This document shows positions 5,743 to 12,092 of a stretch of 12,691 bases of DNA, one piece after another. Position 1 is the first letter of the stretch. Every line of letters begins with the position of its first letter. The DNA lies in NCBI GenBank assembly GCA_018821685.1, contig JAHJLO010000007.1, positions 1 to 12,691 of the forward strand. The letters are read 5' to 3'. Origin of the DNA: Patescibacteria group bacterium (GTDB lineage: Bacteria; Patescibacteriota; Minisyncoccia; Phycocordibacterales; UBA12079). A model generated the notes under the pieces. It worked only from the letters and a program-made list of their open reading frames with translations, did no database searches and was not told the origin of the DNA. The position numbers and the translations under genes are program-made.

Positions 5743-6378
5743 TTATTCAGCTGGTTCTTCTTCCTCCTTCTTTCCTTTCTTTTCAATCTCTACTTCTGAA
5801 ATATCGGCAGGAGTACTTTCTTCAGGTTCTTCTTCACTCGCCTGAGAAATAGAAGCTACAACTTCTTCTTCTTCGTCAAGAGGTCTTACTCCAATTGGAA
5901 GTTTCAAATCTTTAATAGCGATTTGACTCTCAAGTTCAGAAAGAGAAGAGATGTCTACATTAATATGTTGAGGTAAATCTTTTGGAAGAACTTCAACTTT
6001 AAGTTCTCTCATAACCTTAACCAAAATACCTCCTAATGATTTAACAGCTGGTGATTCTCCTATGAATTCAAGAGGAACAGTGGCTTCCATAAGTTTACCT
6101 CTCTCAATTACGTAAAAATCAATATGTTTAACCTGACTTGTTATAGGGTCAACATCAATATCATGAATAAGAACTTCTTTATTCTCACCAACTCCTGACA
6201 AACCAATCAAAGCAGATGTCCCAACTTCTTTCCAGACACTTTTGAATTCGCTATATAATAGTGAGACGGGAGTTGATTCAACCCCTTTACCATAAAAAAC
6301 AGCTGGGATCTTTTCAGCTCCTCTTAATTCTTCCAACTTTTGACTTGGATCTCTTTTTTCTATTTTAAGTGTTAACAT
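5743..6378 (-). CDS. rplY: 50S ribosomal protein L25, CTC form
   Basis: L25/CTC binds 5S rRNA in the central protuberance. The 211-residue product has the N-terminal 5S-binding domain (about 1-90, with IPAVFYGKG at 24-32 and the HDIDVDPITSQVKHIDFY strand near 72-89). The C-terminal TL5-type beta domain follows (about 95-170), then a strongly acidic, repetitive tail (from about 173, rich in Glu, ending KKGKKEEEEPAE). The two-domain layout matches general-stress CTC rather than the single-domain E. coli L25. A promoter with perfect TATAAT lies eight bases before the ATG. A very long palindromic terminator follows the TAA stop almost immediately. Confidence 0.94.
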   Translation of the reverse strand: MLTLKIEKRDPSQKLEELRGAEKIPAVFYGKGVESTPVSLLYSEFKSVWKEVGTSALIGLSGVGENKEVLIHDIDVDPITSQVKHIDFYVIERGKLMEATVPLEFIGESPAVKSLGGILVKVMRELKVEVLPKDLPQHINVDISSLSELESQIAIKDLKLPIGVRPLDEEEEVVASISQASEEEPEESTPADISEVEIEKKGKKEEEEPAE

Positions 6379-6386
6379 AATTGGAT

Positions 6387-6414
6387 ATTATATACATAAT
6401 CAAAAAAAACGCAA
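6387..6414 (-). promoter_or_regulatory. Promoter of rplY
   Basis: TTGCGT (6414-6409), 16 bases, TATAAT (6392-6387), then eight bases to the ATG at 6378. This is another case of transcription predicted to start at the start codon. Confidence 0.55.
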
Positions 6415-6508
6415 ACCTAAAAAAATTTCTAACAACAAAATACATCTCTAAAATACAAAAACTTTTTTTGAAATTATGAGTTTAATAATCTATTTACCCC
6501 GAACTCAA

Positions 6509-7033
6509 TTACCAACAAGAGGTACATCCCAAACAAGGACTGCTCCCCTGTTGACCAGCTCTTACGTAAAACCAACTCCCGTCCGATTCCATTTTTGCTC
6601 TAATATAATATCCCTGTTTTGTACTTCCGACTTGGCAGTGGGGTTCATATTGGTAATAATAAATTTCATTATTAATAGGATCTACAGGAAGAGGGTCTAT
6701 AAATTCGGTAATATTGTGACCAGAAAAAGTTTGTGCCATTCCCCCAGTAGTTCTCCAACTATCTCCAGAAGGAGGGTCTGTACAAACTAGCCCAGTAGAG
6801 CTTGCATCAGGATTACACCCCTCGGGAGGATAAGAACCAGTTTCATCATATAAAAGTTCAATTGCTTTACCTATTTGTTGAAGATCAGATTTTCTTTTAG
6901 CATCTCTCGCTTTTACCCTTGCTGTATTTAAACTAGCTAAAACAATAGTCGACAAAAGACCTATAATAGCAATAACTACTAAAAGTTCAATCAAAGTAAA
7001 TCCTTTATTATTTTTTAATTTAATTAAAAACAT
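6509..7033 (-). CDS. Type IV pilin / pseudopilin, Cys-rich
   Basis: The 174-residue product has a short basic leader, MFLIKLKNNKG, followed by the class III cleavage motif G|FTLIELLVVIAIIGL (cut after G11, Glu at +5). The hydrophobic helix continues into the assembly helix ARVKARDAKRKSDLQQIGKA. The globular part has YPPEGC and DPLPVDPINN, common in Parcubacteria pilins. Six cysteines are present, three of them in the C-terminal CLGCTSCW, so the head is probably disulfide-bonded. It would be processed by a prepilin peptidase and assembled at the membrane. It is the last gene of the four-gene pilin cluster, seven bases after the small membrane protein gene. No terminator is obvious downstream. 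The stop is TAA. Confidence 0.9.
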   Translation of the reverse strand: MFLIKLKNNKGFTLIELLVVIAIIGLLSTIVLASLNTARVKARDAKRKSDLQQIGKAIELLYDETGSYPPEGCNPDASSTGLVCTDPPSGDSWRTTGGMAQTFSGHNITEFIDPLPVDPINNEIYYYQYEPHCQVGSTKQGYYIRAKMESDGSWFYVRAGQQGSSPCLGCTSCW

Positions 7034-7040
7034 TTTTGAT

Positions 7041-7313
7041 TTATCTTTGCATTTCCAACTCTTCCAAAAGAATCATCTCTCTCTGGTTCTCTGTTAACCC
7101 GTCATCGAAATTATCCTTATCATTATCTCCAGTAAAAAAAATAATCCCAGAAAGTAAGCAACAAAAAACAGCAAACCCCAACAAAAAATACTGGGCTTGT
7201 TTTTGATCTTTAATCAAACCTCCTGAATGTTCAATAACCCAACTAACCATTTTAGGTGGATTATCAAAATTTGAGTATGATTGTCTTTGTAATTCATTAA
7301 ATTCTACAGACAT
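7041..7313 (-). CDS. Small single-span membrane protein paired with a pilin (copy 1)
   Basis: The 90-residue product has a soluble N-terminal half (QRQSYSNFDNPPKMVSWVIE and following, to about 48), one transmembrane segment (about 49-66, FLLGFAVFCCLLSGIIFF) and a short acidic C-terminal tail. It is nearly identical over its first half to the protein at 7878-8135, and the DNA is identical over 110 bp. The tails differ completely. Both copies sit just upstream of a pilin gene, so a role in pilus assembly or pilin stability is likely, by context only. I recall similar short proteins next to pilins in other CPR genomes but know no function. TATAAA lies seven bases before the ATG. The stop is TAA. 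Confidence 0.8.
   Translation of the reverse strand: MSVEFNELQRQSYSNFDNPPKMVSWVIEHSGGLIKDQKQAQYFLLGFAVFCCLLSGIIFFTGDNDKDNFDDGLTENQREMILLEELEMQR
7180..7289. repeat. 110-bp perfect direct repeat, copy A
   Basis: Identical base for base to 7999-8108, 819 bp away. It lies within the coding sequence of the small membrane protein, covering the conserved N-terminal half up to the start of the membrane segment. Sequence outside the repeat diverges at once. Confidence 0.95.
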
Positions 7314-7345
7314 AATTTTATTTATATTAGTTTATTAAAAGTTTA

Positions 7346-7873
7346 TTACGGGCAAGAAGGACTAAGAGGGATGCTATAGGACTGATCGTCTGAAGTTCCA
7401 AATGTCCCGTCAGCTCCAACCGTCCGAATATTATCGAGCCTGGTACAGTTACCACTCTCCCCCTGGTTTTCATCAAGTACATAAGGACTACCCCAAGGAT
7501 CTCTTGTCATCCTATCTAACCCAGCAACAACTCCATCAGTAGCATTCTGAACATCGACGAGAGCATTAAACCAACCGAGATAACAGGAACTGGTTTCCGC
7601 TATATTTCGGATATCTCCGGTCCGACAAGAACAACCGCTACAACCCGAACCCGTTATGCCGAGAAGAGTTGTAGGAGTTTCTCCCCTTGCTATGATTACT
7701 GCCTTTATAAAATCCCTTATTTCAACTTGTGTTTTCGTATATCGAGCTCTATTTCTAGCAGATGTCAAACTCGCTAAAACAACGCTAGATAAAAGGCCGA
7801 TGATTGCAATAACCACCATAAGTTCAATCAAAGTAAATCCTTTATTTTTATTTTTAATTAAAAAATGGGGCAT
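7346..7873 (-). CDS. GspG-like type IV pilin / pseudopilin, Cys-rich
   Basis: The 175-residue product has leader MPHFLIKNKNKG and then G|FTLIELMVVIAIIGLLSS (cut after G12). Its C-terminal region, TRDPWGSPYVLDENQ followed by RTVGADGTFGTSDD, resembles the calcium-binding loop of major pseudopilins of the GspG/PulG type. Six cysteines are present, three clustered in GCSGCSC. An upstream in-frame ATG at 7903 would overlap the preceding gene and add ten residues foreign to the family. The ATG at 7873 lies four bases after that gene's stop and matches the other pilin's leader, so it is chosen. It is the partner of the small membrane protein at 7878-8135, in the same order as the second pair. The stop is TAA. 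Confidence 0.88.
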   Translation of the reverse strand: MPHFLIKNKNKGFTLIELMVVIAIIGLLSSVVLASLTSARNRARYTKTQVEIRDFIKAVIIARGETPTTLLGITGSGCSGCSCRTGDIRNIAETSSCYLGWFNALVDVQNATDGVVAGLDRMTRDPWGSPYVLDENQGESGNCTRLDNIRTVGADGTFGTSDDQSYSIPLSPSCP

Positions 7874-7877
7874 ATTT

Positions 7878-8135
7878 TTAAAAATCATCATAAATTTCAA
7901 CAACCTCTCCTTCTAAACCTTTCGGTGGTTCCTTAGACCCACTAAAAGATTTAACGCTCAAAACAAAAGAAATAATTAAAATTACAACCACAAACCCAAA
8001 CAAAAAATACTGGGCTTGTTTTTGATCTTTAATCAAACCTCCTGAATGTTCAATAACCCAACTAACCATTTTAGGTGGATTATCAAAATTTGAGTATGAT
8101 TGTCTTTGCTGTTCATCGAATTCTATCTGAGACAT
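7878..8135 (-). CDS. Small single-span membrane protein paired with a pilin (copy 2)
   Basis: The 85-residue product shares the segment QRQSYSNFDNPPKMVSWVIE and the rest of its N-terminal half with the protein at 7041-7313, then has its own membrane segment (about 46-60, GFVVVILIISFVLSV) and an acidic tail ending EIYDDF. The first residues also differ (SQIEFDEQ against SVEFNELQ). It is the first gene of the four-gene pilin cluster, 37 bases after the aldolase stop. Whether it has its own promoter is unclear; TAATTT occurs eight bases before the ATG without a recognisable -35. No Shine-Dalgarno is seen. The function is unknown; the pairing with pilins is the only clue. Confidence 0.8.
   Translation of the reverse strand: MSQIEFDEQQRQSYSNFDNPPKMVSWVIEHSGGLIKDQKQAQYFLFGFVVVILIISFVLSVKSFSGSKEPPKGLEGEVVEIYDDF
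7999..8108. repeat. 110-bp perfect direct repeat, copy B
   Basis: The second copy of the repeat at 7180-7289, with no mismatch. It lies in the same reading frame and the same part of the paralogous gene. Confidence 0.95.
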
Positions 8136-8172
8136 GTTTTTTTAAATTATTACTTAACTAAATTTTTTATAT

Positions 8173-9024
8173 TTATATTCGACTAAATAAACGGAGTCTT
8201 TTTTCAACGGTTTCTTTTATACCCTCAACAACAGATTTGTTTATTTTATATGGTGCTATCTCTTCGGGATTTTCTTTTAACGATTTTTCTAAATTTTCCC
8301 GGTAAGCCTTCCTTATTTCTGTATTTATATGAACAATTGACATTCCAGACTCTATTGCCGAAACAAAGTCTTCATCAGAAATACCCGAACCTCCGTGCAA
8401 AACTAAAGGTACTCCAGCTTTTTCTCTAATATCTTTTATCCTCTGAATATCTAAATCTGGATTTTTAACACCCTTCAGCATTCCGTGAATATTTCCAACC
8501 GCAGGAGAAAATAAATCAACGCCAGTTTCTTTTACGAATCTTTCGGCATCTTCAGGAGAAGTCATTTCCACCCCCTCTGGAATTTCATCTAACATTTTTG
8601 AAGAACCACCTATATAACCAGTCTCTCCTTCAATAATAATTTCCGGATTTATACTTTTTGCATATTCAACACACTTCTTTGTTATCTCAATATTTTTTTC
8701 CATTGGTAGCTGAGCTCCATCAAAAATTACAGCATCGAAACCAGCATCCACAGCCTCTTTTAAACTTTCAAAAGAATGACAATGGTCTGCATTACAAAAA
8801 ATTGGGTAGCCGAACTCTTCTCTTAGACTTTTTACCAAAACAACGATTTGTTTTGTCCCAACAAATTTTCTCTCTCCTTCGGAAGCCCCTATTATTACAG
8901 GAACATCTAATTCCTTTGCCGCGTTAAAAATTCCCCAGAGACCCTCTATATTAGAAATATTGAAATGGCCAATGGCAATTTTCTTTTCATTAGCTTCTTT
9001 AATAATTTGTTTTAATGTTTCCAT
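8173..9024 (-). CDS. Class II fructose-bisphosphate aldolase family protein
   Basis: Zinc-dependent class II aldolases split fructose 1,6-bisphosphate (or a related ketose bisphosphate) into DHAP and glyceraldehyde 3-phosphate. The 283-residue product has the family order: GHFNISN (19-25), the active-site Asp and first zinc His in NADHCHS (D80, H81), EGETG (132-136), the second zinc His in AVGNIHG (H180), the third in LHGGSG (H210), and a substrate-binding HINTEIRKAY near 240. Length is typical. Fructose against tagatose specificity cannot be told from sequence by eye. It diverges from the PfkB kinase gene across 151 bases. An extended -10 (TGTTATAAT) ends six bases before the ATG. The stop is TAA. 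Confidence 0.92.
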   Translation of the reverse strand: METLKQIIKEANEKKIAIGHFNISNIEGLWGIFNAAKELDVPVIIGASEGERKFVGTKQIVVLVKSLREEFGYPIFCNADHCHSFESLKEAVDAGFDAVIFDGAQLPMEKNIEITKKCVEYAKSINPEIIIEGETGYIGGSSKMLDEIPEGVEMTSPEDAERFVKETGVDLFSPAVGNIHGMLKGVKNPDLDIQRIKDIREKAGVPLVLHGGSGISDEDFVSAIESGMSIVHINTEIRKAYRENLEKSLKENPEEIAPYKINKSVVEGIKETVEKRLRLFSRI

Positions 9025-9030
9025 ACAAAA

Positions 9031-9039
9031 ATTATAACA
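9031..9039 (-). promoter_or_regulatory. Extended -10 promoter of the aldolase gene
   Basis: TGTTATAAT (9039-9031) is a perfect extended -10 whose hexamer ends six bases before the ATG at 9024. The -35 region is a T-run without a clear hexamer, as tolerated in extended -10 promoters. Confidence 0.6.
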
Positions 9040-9161
9040 TACACAAAAAAAAATTAAACAAAATAAACTGGGATTATTTTAAATAAGGTAAAAATTAAAA
9101 TAACAAAATAAAACCCCTAAAAAAGAAACTTTATTAACTTTCTGAACTCATTGCTTTGTAT

Positions 9162-9167
9162 TATACT
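9162..9167 (+). promoter_or_regulatory. -10 element of the PfkB-family gene
   Basis: TATACT (9162-9167) lies eight bases before the ATG at 9176. The -35 is poor (TTTCTG at 17-base spacing). The 151-base gap between the divergent genes holds both promoters and otherwise only AT-rich sequence. Confidence 0.45.
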
Positions 9168-9175
9168 ATATTTAT

Positions 9176-10198
9176 ATGTTAAAAATATTCACAAAAAATC
9201 GAAAATTAGATTTTGTAGCCATCGGTGACATCGTTATTGATAATTTTATTGAATTAAAAGAAGCCCAGGTCCACCAAGGAGACGGTCGCGAAAAATTATG
9301 TATGAATTTTGCGGATAAAATTCCATACAAAAAAATGACTGAGATTTCGGCTGTTGGAAATAGTCCAAACGCAGCTGTTTCCGCTTCCAGATTAGGGCTT
9401 AAATCAGCTCTGATAACCTATATAGGTGAAGATAGCAACGGTAAAAAATGTCTAGAATCATTGAAGAAAGACCAAGTTATAACTGATTTTATAACCGCCA
9501 CAGATAAACATGATACTAATTATCATTTTGTTCTTTCTTTCCAAGCGGACAGGACAATTTTAGTAAAACACGCAGAGTTTGATTATAAAATGCCCGACAT
9601 AGGTTCTCCAAAATGGGTTTATTTAAGCTCTCTCGCCGAAAACTCCCTCCCTTTTCACCAAGAAATTGTAAAATATTTAAAATCCCATCCTGAAACAAAA
9701 ATGGCTTTTCAACCAGGAACATTTCAAATGAATTTAGGTTATAAAAAAATGAAAGAAGTATACGAATCAGCTGAATTATTTTTCTGTAACAAAGAAGAGG
9801 CTAAGAGAATTCTAAAACCAGTAAGAGATGATGCGGAAAATGCCGAGATAAAAGATTTAATGAAAATGCTAAGAGAACTCGGTCCTAAAATTATTGTAAT
9901 AACGGACGGACCCGAAGGAGCTTATACCTATGATGGAAATGATATGTTCCATATTCCAATGTACCCAGATCAAAAAACTCCCTACGATAGAACAGGAGCT
10001 GGTGATGCCTTTTCTTCAACATTTACCTCAGCCTTAGCTTCGGGGAAAAAAATTGATGAAGCACTAATGTGGGCACCCATTAATTCCATGTCAGTTGTCC
10101 AATATCTTGGAGCACAAGAGGGATTACTTTCACGAAAAGCTCTCGAAGATTTTTTAAAAAACGCACCAGAAAATTACAAACCTACGAAAATAAACTAA
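9176..10198 (+). CDS. PfkB-family carbohydrate/nucleoside kinase
   Basis: An ATP-dependent kinase of the ribokinase fold. The 340-residue product has GDIVIDNFIEL (17-27), the sugar-binding signature GNSPNAAVSASRLG (61-74), GEDSNGK (84-90), CNKEEA (204-209), the ATP-site GPEGAYTY (245-252) and the catalytic anion hole DRTGAGDAFSS (271-281) with Asp277 as general base. A lid segment with HQGDGREKLCMNFADKIP (33-50) is longer than in plain ribokinase. The substrate is not readable from motifs: fructose 6-phosphate, fructose, ribose or a nucleoside are all possible. Divergence from aldolase and convergence with the transketolase operon favour a sugar-phosphate role, by inference. Its stop (TAA) lies inside the long palindrome shared with tktC. 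It is the only plus-strand gene in the window. Confidence 0.9.
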   Translation: MLKIFTKNRKLDFVAIGDIVIDNFIELKEAQVHQGDGREKLCMNFADKIPYKKMTEISAVGNSPNAAVSASRLGLKSALITYIGEDSNGKKCLESLKKDQVITDFITATDKHDTNYHFVLSFQADRTILVKHAEFDYKMPDIGSPKWVYLSSLAENSLPFHQEIVKYLKSHPETKMAFQPGTFQMNLGYKKMKEVYESAELFFCNKEEAKRILKPVRDDAENAEIKDLMKMLRELGPKIIVITDGPEGAYTYDGNDMFHIPMYPDQKTPYDRTGAGDAFSSTFTSALASGKKIDEALMWAPINSMSVVQYLGAQEGLLSRKALEDFLKNAPENYKPTKIN

Positions 10199-10254
10199 AA
10201 AAAATAAAAGGCTACGATTTTAAAATCGTAGCCTTTTATTTTTTTTAGTTTATT
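10189..10254. terminator. Long perfect bidirectional terminator between the PfkB gene and tktC
   Basis: Arms of about 31 bp (10189-10219 and 10224-10254), fully complementary around a TTAA centre. The core is GGCTACGATT/AATCGTAGCC, followed on each side by matching A/T-rich tracts. Both stop codons (10196-10198 plus, 10252-10250 minus) lie in the arms, so the two convergent genes have mirror-image 3' ends and share one terminator. Confidence 0.88.
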
Positions 10255-11245
10255 CCAAAATTTTATTTACTGCTTTTTTTATAACATCAGAATCCAAACC
10301 GTAGTGTTTAACCAATTCTTCAGGTTTGCCTGATTGCCCAAATTGATCCTTTATACCAACCATCTCTATTCGAATTGGATACTTCTGTGACAACAATTCA
10401 GCAACAGCAGAGCCCATTCCGCAAGCAACTTGATGTTCTTCAACAGTGACAATTCCTTTTACTTCTTTCGCCAAATCAATGATAGCTTTTTCATCTAAAG
10501 GTTTGATGGTCGCTAAATTTAAAACTTTTACACCAATACCATTCTCGTCTAGTTCTTTCGTGGCGACTAAAGCTTGGTACAAAAGATGCCCCGAACCAAT
10601 AATTCCTACCTTTTGTTGATTGTCAGACAACCAACTTTTCGATTCAAAAACAACCTGAGCCTTCCCTACTTCAAAAGGAGTTTTGTCTGTGGTTATTATA
10701 GGAGTATCATTTCTGGCCAAGCGAATATATACAGGGCCATCAATATTAACAGCTTCTATTGTTGCTTTTTTTGCTTCAAAATAATCACAGGGGTATAAAA
10801 CAGTCATTCTAGGAATAACTCTCATCAGAGCAATATCTTCTATTGCTTGGTGAGTTCCTCCATCGGGGCCTACAGAAACACCTGCATGCGCACCTACAAT
10901 TTTAACAGGGACATTATTATAACAGATGGTAGTTCTTATCTGCTCCCAATTTCTACCAGGAGAAAACATGGCATAAGAAGAAACGAAAGGTATCTTACCC
11001 ATGGTTGCCATTCCAGAAGCAACGGTGGCTAAATTTTGTTCAGCGACACCAACCTGAATAAATCTTTCAGGAAATTCATTTGCAAACAAATGAGTTTTTG
11101 TAGAATTTGTTAAATCAGCAGACAAGGCAACCACTCTTTCATCTTTTTTACCAATTTCCAAAAGACCTTCGCCATAACCTTCGCGAGTAGATTTTTTTTC
11201 AACATCTTTATCAAAAATTTTTTGGTTTAAATCTTTATTTAACAT
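10250..11245 (-). CDS. Transketolase, C-terminal subunit (Pyr and C domains)
   Basis: This is the second half of a split transketolase, which moves two-carbon ketol units between sugar phosphates using thiamine diphosphate. The 331-residue product has the pyrimidine-binding domain with STREGYGEGL (19-28), the cofactor-activating Glu in GVAEQNL (E69) and HAGVSVGPDGGTHQAIED (120-137), then the C-terminal domain ending in GMGSAVAELL and FGQSGKPEELVKHYGL. The extra N-terminal 18 residues are not part of the fold. It overlaps the end of tktN by 11 bases, as is common for the N/C pair, so both should be translated from one mRNA. No Shine-Dalgarno is close to the ATG. The TAA stop lies in the shared palindromic terminator. 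Confidence 0.93.
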   Translation of the reverse strand: MLNKDLNQKIFDKDVEKKSTREGYGEGLLEIGKKDERVVALSADLTNSTKTHLFANEFPERFIQVGVAEQNLATVASGMATMGKIPFVSSYAMFSPGRNWEQIRTTICYNNVPVKIVGAHAGVSVGPDGGTHQAIEDIALMRVIPRMTVLYPCDYFEAKKATIEAVNIDGPVYIRLARNDTPIITTDKTPFEVGKAQVVFESKSWLSDNQQKVGIIGSGHLLYQALVATKELDENGIGVKVLNLATIKPLDEKAIIDLAKEVKGIVTVEEHQVACGMGSAVAELLSQKYPIRIEMVGIKDQFGQSGKPEELVKHYGLDSDVIKKAVNKILE

Positions 11246-12086
11246 AATTTTCTTTTAATTCCTTTATAGCTTTTTCTCCTTCCTCTTTTGTTGGAGGTTT
11301 GCCATGCCAATGATAATCTCTTTCAAATTCTTTGACTCCTTTTCCAGGAATAGTATAGGCAATTATAACAACAGGTTTTGAGGTTATGGCCTTAGCTTCA
11401 TCAATTGCCCCAGCAATACTTTCAAAATTATGACCATCAATTTCGATAACATGCCACCCAAAAGATTCAAATTTTTCATCCAAAGGTTCGAGGGGCATGA
11501 CATCCTCAGTTGTTCCTTCAATTTGAATATTATTCCTATCGATAATCGCAATTAAATTACTCAGTCTTTCTTTTCCAGCCAGCATAAACCCTTCCCAAGT
11601 ATTTCCTTCCTGTAATTCACCGTCGCTCATTAGACAATAAAAATTTTTATTTGAATTTGGCCAATTATCCATTCTATCGGCCAACGCCATTCCAATAGTT
11701 TGTGAAAGTCCACAGCCTAGAGGTCCTGAACTTGTTTCAATACCTTCTAGCCATTCTTTGTGGGGATGTCCTTGTAAAGGTGATCAAAATTTTCTTAACG
11801 TCATTAAATCTTCAACGGGAAAATAACCAGAGTGAGCCATGGTCGCATATAGGACAGGACAAATGTGCCCGTTAGATAAAACTAACCTATCCCGGTCTTC
11901 CCAATTAGGTTTTTTAGGGTCGTGTTTTAATATATAGAAATACAAAGCTGTAAAAATATCAGCCATCCCTAAAGAACCAGCCGTATGCCCCGAGCCCGCT
12001 TCAACAAGAGATTCAATAATAGAAATGCGAATATCGTTTGCTTTCTTCTCTAATTCTTTTATTTTTTTATCGTCTAAATGTGGCAT
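11235..12086 (-). CDS. Transketolase, N-terminal subunit, with one in-frame UGA
   Basis: This is the diphosphate-binding half of split transketolase. The reading frame is 283 residues if UGA at 11786-11784 (codon 101) is read through. Before it: GSGHTAGSLGMADIF (31-45) and SNGH (71-74). After it, same frame: SPLQGHP (102-108), GPLGCGLS, and the thiamine diphosphate motif SDGELQEGN (154-162). Conserved His34, His74 and His107 are all present, but the third lies after the UGA, so the 100-residue truncated product cannot be a working enzyme. The codon falls at a place where homologues have a variable residue, glycine among them (RKFGS or RQIDS-like). There is no other damage. It may be a fresh GGA-to-TGA mutation, a sequence error or recoding. 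A restart at the ATG at 11690 would yield only the last 151 residues. The gene starts six bases after rpe and overlaps tktC. Confidence 0.9.
11784..11786 (-). other. In-frame UGA codon within tktN
   Basis: The minus-strand context is AAA TTT TGA TCA CCT. Both sides encode conserved transketolase sequence in one frame, so this is a single-codon interruption, not a frameshift. A GGA-to-TGA change of one base would explain it. Confidence 0.95.
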
Positions 12087-12092
12087 TCTTAA

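Noticed and set aside
5658..5852. Plus-strand open frame across the rplY terminator
   Set aside because: Its sequence is the palindrome and antisense rplY; lysine/phenylalanine runs come from the A- and T-tracts.
6476..6790. Plus-strand open frame of 104 codons
   Set aside because: Antisense to the pilin gene with no supporting motif or promoter.
7874..7903. Ten-codon N-terminal extension of the upstream pilin
   Set aside because: Overlaps the end of the preceding gene and would lengthen the prepilin leader beyond its paralogue.
7041..8135. Mobile element or CRISPR as source of the 110-bp repeat
   Set aside because: Only two copies, both inside homologous coding frames, with no terminal inverted repeats, transposase or repeat-spacer pattern.
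11691..11783. Frameshift in tktN between the two open segments
   Set aside because: The two segments are in the same frame (396 bases between their first codons) and the intervening codons translate to conserved transketolase sequence; only the UGA interrupts.
11784..11786. Selenocysteine at the tktN UGA
   Set aside because: Homologues do not have Cys at this position, and no SECIS-like stem was apparent just downstream; glycine or another small residue is expected.
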